Shown here: positions 6,838-9,735 of the stretch, piece after piece
Layout of the letters: every line of letters begins with the position of its first letter
Numbering within the stretch: position 1 is the first letter of the stretch
Assembly (NCBI GenBank): GCA_963933885.1
Contig: CAWVWF010000137.1
Location: 1 to 9,735 of the forward strand
DNA: 9,735 nt
Source: CAWVWF01 sp963933885
GTDB taxonomy: Bacteria > Bacteroidota > Bacteroidia > Flavobacteriales_C > GCA-002722245
Reading direction: 5' to 3'
Notes under the pieces: generated by a model
Databases searched by the model: none
What the model saw: the letters and a program-made list of their open reading frames with translations, nothing else
Told to the model about the DNA's origin: nothing
Translations under genes and position numbers: made by a program

Positions 6838-7581
6838 ATGGATACAATAAGTTTAGAAACATCTCAAAACGTAACAATCGAATACGAATTGGCTGGTATT
6901 TGGGAGCGTATATTGGCTTTTTTAATAGATACGATTATACTCTATGCTTATATAATACTTGTATTTTTTTTATTTGCTTGGGGTGATCCTGATAAGTTTC
7001 TGGGTAATGACATTGGTTTACTTTTATACTTAATTGTTATGCTGCCAGTTTGGTTAGGATATCATTTCATATGTGAAACAATGTTTAGTGGACAATCCAT
7101 TGGGAAAATGGCGCTTAGAATTAAGGTAGTGAAGAACGATGGTCAGCAAATGGATATGAGTGATTACTCGATGCGTTGGATGTTTAGGATTATCGATATC
7201 CTACTTTCATTCGGACTTATTGGAGTTGTGGCCATCATGAGTAGCTGGAGAAATCAACGAATAGGTGATATGGTTGGAGATACTTCAGTGATCAAATTAA
7301 ACCCAAACAATAAGATTTTTATAAAAGACATCCTTGCGATCAAGAAGAAAATGAGTCATGTTCCTACTTATGAGGGCGTGGTTAATTTTACTGAAGACGA
7401 TATGTTATTGTTGAAAAACACACTTGAACGTGCTAAAATAAATCCCAACGATAATTACAGAAAACTGCTTGCTGAATTGGCAAGAAAGATTTGTGATCAA
7501 TTGGATATTAAAGACGTCCCTAAGAAAAGAACTGCATTTTTAAAAACAGTATTAAACGATTACATTGTACTTACACGATAA
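6838..7581 (+). CDS. RDD family membrane protein
   Basis: This 247-residue inner-membrane protein has three predicted helices (about 27-47, 60-79, 117-135). The RDD signature residues are present: R24 and D31 in ERILAFLID, the loop GQSIGKMALRIKVV (85-98), and the closing motif QRIGDMVGDTSVI (140-152). After the RDD domain comes a soluble charged tail of about 85 residues (163-247) without helices spanning the membrane. RDD proteins are small membrane proteins of mostly unknown role; some have been linked to ion transport, but nothing here fixes a substrate. The gene diverges from the SpoIIM-MoxR operon across only 84 bp, an arrangement I associate with Bacteroidota, so joint function or regulation is plausible. 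The ATG at 6838 is well placed for the conserved N-terminus. No clear ribosome binding site is visible. Confidence 0.93.
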   Translation: MDTISLETSQNVTIEYELAGIWERILAFLIDTIILYAYIILVFFLFAWGDPDKFLGNDIGLLLYLIVMLPVWLGYHFICETMFSGQSIGKMALRIKVVKNDGQQMDMSDYSMRWMFRIIDILLSFGLIGVVAIMSSWRNQRIGDMVGDTSVIKLNPNNKIFIKDILAIKKKMSHVPTYEGVVNFTEDDMLLLKNTLERAKINPNDNYRKLLAELARKICDQLDIKDVPKKRTAFLKTVLNDYIVLTR

Positions 7582-7591
7582 AAAACCAACT

Positions 7592-8338
7592 ATGAAATAT
7601 CTATTAAGCTCCCTACTTTTTGTATTACTTTTCTCAGCATGTTCTGATGATACAAGTGATGTATATCAAGCAAATGAAATTCACAGAATCCCTTATGGAG
7701 GAACTGGTACGCTAGCTGCTGGAAATTACACTGGACAAGGTGCTATAACTAATGTAGCTGGAACAACTGTAAATATTGAAGGTGTTGTAATTGTAGATGC
7801 ACTTGGAATGAGTGGGAAAGTAAACGTTCCACTAGGAGCTACTTTAATAGTTAACGATGTACTTACTGTTGGTGGAGGCGCTAACTTAGTTGTAAGAGGA
7901 ACTGTTGTTACGGAAACATTTACACAAATTGGAAACACTTGTGTTACTTTCGGAGCAATTAGAGCTTCTGGGAAATTTACAATTGGCGGTGGAACAACGT
8001 TGTTTTTAACTAAATCAGAAATTGAAGCGAGTGAATTGGTAATCGTTGGTAATATTGAAGCGATTACGAATAATGTAACTACAGACTGGTATTCGATGGC
8101 AGACTTAAAAGGAAGTAAATACTTAAATAGAGGAGGAGGAACTAAAATTTGTGGTCCATTACTTTTTAATACCAACGATGATCAAGGTGCTTCAGGAGTT
8201 TCAATGAGTGATGTAACAACATCAGCACTTGTTATTGAGCCGCTTGTAATCACTACTTTCGATTTAGTAAATCCTACGGCAACACTTTATCAATATTCTG
8301 ATAACTGTACGCCTTTAGCTGTTGGTGTTTGTAATTAG
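7592..8338 (+). CDS. Surface lipoprotein with beta-helix-like coils
   Basis: The 248-residue protein begins with a lipoprotein signal peptide, MKYLLSSLLFVLLFSAC, with lipobox FSAC and modified Cys17. The next residues SDD are acidic, like the export signal that sends Bacteroidota lipoproteins to the cell surface. An in-frame TTG at 7565 would add nine residues inside the RDD gene and spoil the signal peptide, so the ATG at 7592 is preferred. Residues 40-155 are Gly-, Thr- and Val-rich with repeating turns: GTTVNIEG (57-64), GATLIVND (82-89), GANLVVRG (96-103) and GTTLFLTK (134-141). This resembles the stacked coils of a right-handed beta-helix, as in bactofilins or adhesins. Four further cysteines (117, 187, 239, 247) could form disulfides. 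The gene starts 10 nt after the RDD stop and is probably cotranscribed with it. I do not recognise the specific family. Confidence 0.82.
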   Translation: MKYLLSSLLFVLLFSACSDDTSDVYQANEIHRIPYGGTGTLAAGNYTGQGAITNVAGTTVNIEGVVIVDALGMSGKVNVPLGATLIVNDVLTVGGGANLVVRGTVVTETFTQIGNTCVTFGAIRASGKFTIGGGTTLFLTKSEIEASELVIVGNIEAITNNVTTDWYSMADLKGSKYLNRGGGTKICGPLLFNTNDDQGASGVSMSDVTTSALVIEPLVITTFDLVNPTATLYQYSDNCTPLAVGVCN

Positions 8339-8370
8339 AGAGTTATTAGCGTTTTGTTAGAAAAGATTAA

Positions 8371-8889
8371 ATGAAAAGTTACTTCATAGCCATAATTTTG
8401 AACTTTGGAATCCTTCAAAGTTATTCTCAGAATACGGACACAACTTGTGTAATCATTAGTTCATCAAACCTTTCGGAAGACATGAGGTTTTCTCTAACTA
8501 AAGATGACGAACTACTTCTTCTTGTATATCAAGTGACAGATACAAATAAGACTTTGGACAAGCCTTTATTTCTAAATAGATTTAACTTCAATGATAGTAT
8601 TAAAACAAAAACTTTTTATTGGCCTCATATAAATCTTCAGGACAAGAAACTAGTGTTCTACTTAATAGAAATTGATTCTGATAAAACAAGTCTCGCAATT
8701 GATCCTATTGTAAGAACTTATCATTTTCAACTTAATAAATGCTTCAGTCAGAGAGATTACACTTGTATAGAAAAGTATCTAGGAGATGAGGATTTACTTG
8801 CAACTAATTATTTTAATTTGCCTTCAATAATTAATATCAAGGGAATACATAAATTGGACAAGTATCAATACTCGATAATTTTTAAATAA
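8371..8889 (+). CDS. Small secreted protein of unknown function
   Basis: This 172-residue protein has a likely signal peptide (1-19: MKSYFIAIILNFGILQSYS) with cleavage near YSQ-N. The mature part is about 150 residues, rich in Asp, Lys and aromatic residues, with cysteines at 26, 124 and 132. It alternates predicted strands (about 46-54, 65-72, 93-101, 114-122) and could be a small beta-sandwich, but I recognise no family motif. The tail IHKLDKYQYSIIFK ends on a strand, so truncation is possible though not shown. The ATG at 8371 follows GAAAAGATTAA, a purine-rich leader typical of this phylum. The gene lies 32 nt after the lipoprotein stop and may be transcribed with it. Its base composition is more AT-rich than the operon. 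The coding call rests on the signal peptide and the uninterrupted frame. Confidence 0.7.
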   Translation: MKSYFIAIILNFGILQSYSQNTDTTCVIISSSNLSEDMRFSLTKDDELLLLVYQVTDTNKTLDKPLFLNRFNFNDSIKTKTFYWPHINLQDKKLVFYLIEIDSDKTSLAIDPIVRTYHFQLNKCFSQRDYTCIEKYLGDEDLLATNYFNLPSIINIKGIHKLDKYQYSIIFK

Positions 8890-8909
8890 AAGAGTTATAA
8901 ACTTTTATT
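8885..8909. terminator. AT-rich hairpin between convergent genes
   Basis: AATAAAAG (8885-8892) and CTTTTATT (8902-8909) form a perfect 8-bp inverted repeat around a 9-nt loop. Both flanking stop codons (8887-8889 plus, 8905-8907 minus) lie inside the arms. The stem has one G-C pair and would be weak, but its symmetry and position suit a bidirectional transcription end. The function is inferred from position only. Confidence 0.33.
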
Positions 8910-9630
8910 GGTACATCCATTTGACTCTTTCTTCATTTGAAGTAAACTCTTTGTAGATTATTGAACGCATAAACCATTTGTTCTTTTCATTATCCTCAAA
9001 ATGCCAATTAAACGCCGAAGTTAAAGTTGAATAAGAATAAGTGATTCCATTTGGAAAAACAAAACCAAATTCATTGTCATTTAACCACTTAAATTTTTTG
9101 AAGTAATTAAAGATAAATATTTGCAGATAGAATGTGTCTAGAGCTAACGTTGTAATAGCTTTTTCTCCTTTTTCACTTATAGTAAAGTAGATTGATACTT
9201 TGTCCTTGTTTATTAAATAGTTAATTGAAGCCTTTTGACCTTTTTTGTGTTTGTCCTTAGTGGAATATGAAAATTTAAAATTGTGTTTTTCACATGATTC
9301 CTGTGCATTTATAATTGCTTGGTTATCCCAGTTTAATTCTTTTGATATTTTAAGAAACGAATTAGTAATTAGATTGACAATTGCTTTCCTTTTTTTTATT
9401 TCTGTGAGTTTTAAAAAAGATTTTTCATTAAAGTTTATCCAAACAGATTTGATACTACTGTCAATAGATTGCCTTTCTATTTCTCCTTCTTTTAAGACAT
9501 GTATGTTTAAACGCTGTCTTGAATTTGATACTCCTTTTAGGTTTAAACTGAATAGCGTTGTGATTTCTCCTATAAATTCAATTGGTGTTTCAAGATCGTA
9601 TATTGTTATTAAAGGAGAAAGACTTATCAT
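8905..9630 (-). CDS. Uncharacterised cytosolic protein, 241 residues
   Basis: I do not recognise this protein. It starts at the ATG 9628-9630 (MISLSPLITIYDLETPIEFI) and has no signal peptide or membrane helix. It is lysine- and aromatic-rich, with one cysteine (113), a basic patch KDKHKKGQK (125-133) and a C-terminal part rich in Tyr, Trp and Phe (167-222). Predicted structure is mixed: strands near 40-68, helices near 72-98 and 103-112, strands near 134-150, and helices near 162-182. A competing plus-strand frame across 9245-9667 is judged a shadow because it lacks a recognisable signal or domain and runs past this gene's start. The gene converges on the secreted-protein gene and is very AT-rich: 9061-9120 has 11 G+C in 60 bases. 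It looks accessory. No convincing promoter was found upstream; TTATTTTG (9659-9652) resembles a -7 box but has no TTG at the proper distance. Confidence 0.65.
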   Translation of the reverse strand: MISLSPLITIYDLETPIEFIGEITTLFSLNLKGVSNSRQRLNIHVLKEGEIERQSIDSSIKSVWINFNEKSFLKLTEIKKRKAIVNLITNSFLKISKELNWDNQAIINAQESCEKHNFKFSYSTKDKHKKGQKASINYLINKDKVSIYFTISEKGEKAITTLALDTFYLQIFIFNYFKKFKWLNDNEFGFVFPNGITYSYSTLTSAFNWHFEDNEKNKWFMRSIIYKEFTSNEERVKWMYQ

Positions 9631-9735
9631 TTTTCTAATTACTTATAACACCAAAATAATTGGCTAAGAATTAATCATTACTTAAATTCAATTAGTAAAT
9701 GCAACTTTTAGATTTGTAGTTTTAGCCTTTGTTTT

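Noticed and set aside
6638..6850. A plus-strand frame of 70 residues crossing the divergent promoter region.
   Set aside because: Antisense to the SpoIIM start and overlapping the RDD start out of frame; composition looks like reverse-strand shadow.
7565..7591. TTG at 7565 as the lipoprotein start.
   Set aside because: It would add MYLHDKKPT before a complete lipoprotein signal peptide that begins at the ATG at 7592.
7726..8175. A 149-residue minus-strand frame opposite the lipoprotein.
   Set aside because: It arises from the Thr/Gly/Val-rich repeats of the lipoprotein; no start signal or domain.
9245..9667. A 140-residue plus-strand frame opposite the 241-residue gene.
   Set aside because: Shorter, hydrophobic from antisense Lys/Glu codons, and no recognised domain; the minus gene has ATG and a better protein composition.

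Overview
The window looks like Bacteroidota, most probably Flavobacteriales. The DNA is AT-rich, Shine-Dalgarno sites are weak or absent, there is an acidic lipoprotein export signal after a lipobox cysteine, and a MoxR/DUF58 membrane cluster has the gene order I associate with that phylum. All family assignments come from reading motifs by eye; no database search was run.

Region 1 (1-125) has no gene. It holds an inverted repeat with perfect 10-bp arms beyond the 3' end of the main operon.

Region 2 (126-6753, minus strand) is one tightly packed operon. In transcription order it encodes a large SpoIIM-like membrane protein, a DUF4129 protein, a DUF4350 protein, a MoxR AAA+ ATPase and a DUF58 (vWA-like) protein. 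The genes overlap by 29 nt, overlap by 4 nt, or are separated by 20 and 2 nt. Three of the five have no ATG available at the expected start. The likely arrangement is a cytosolic MoxR ATPase working with the DUF58 protein on a membrane assembly made of the SpoIIM, DUF4129 and DUF4350 proteins. The cluster is widespread but its biological role is poorly understood. The least ordinary features here are the SpoIIM protein joined to a second membrane domain, a degenerate DUF58 metal site, and a possible shared C-terminal cytosolic module in the DUF4129 and DUF4350 proteins.

Region 3 (6754-6837) is an 84-bp divergent promoter region. A Bacteroidota-type promoter can be proposed for the operon.

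Region 4 (6838-8338, plus strand) carries an RDD-family membrane protein, then, 10 nt later, a lipoprotein made largely of beta-helix-like coils.

Region 5 (8371-9735) is more AT-rich and holds two genes I do not recognise. One is a small secreted protein (plus) and the other a cytosolic 241-residue protein (minus). They converge on an AT-rich hairpin that contains both stop codons. This part looks accessory compared with the conserved operon.
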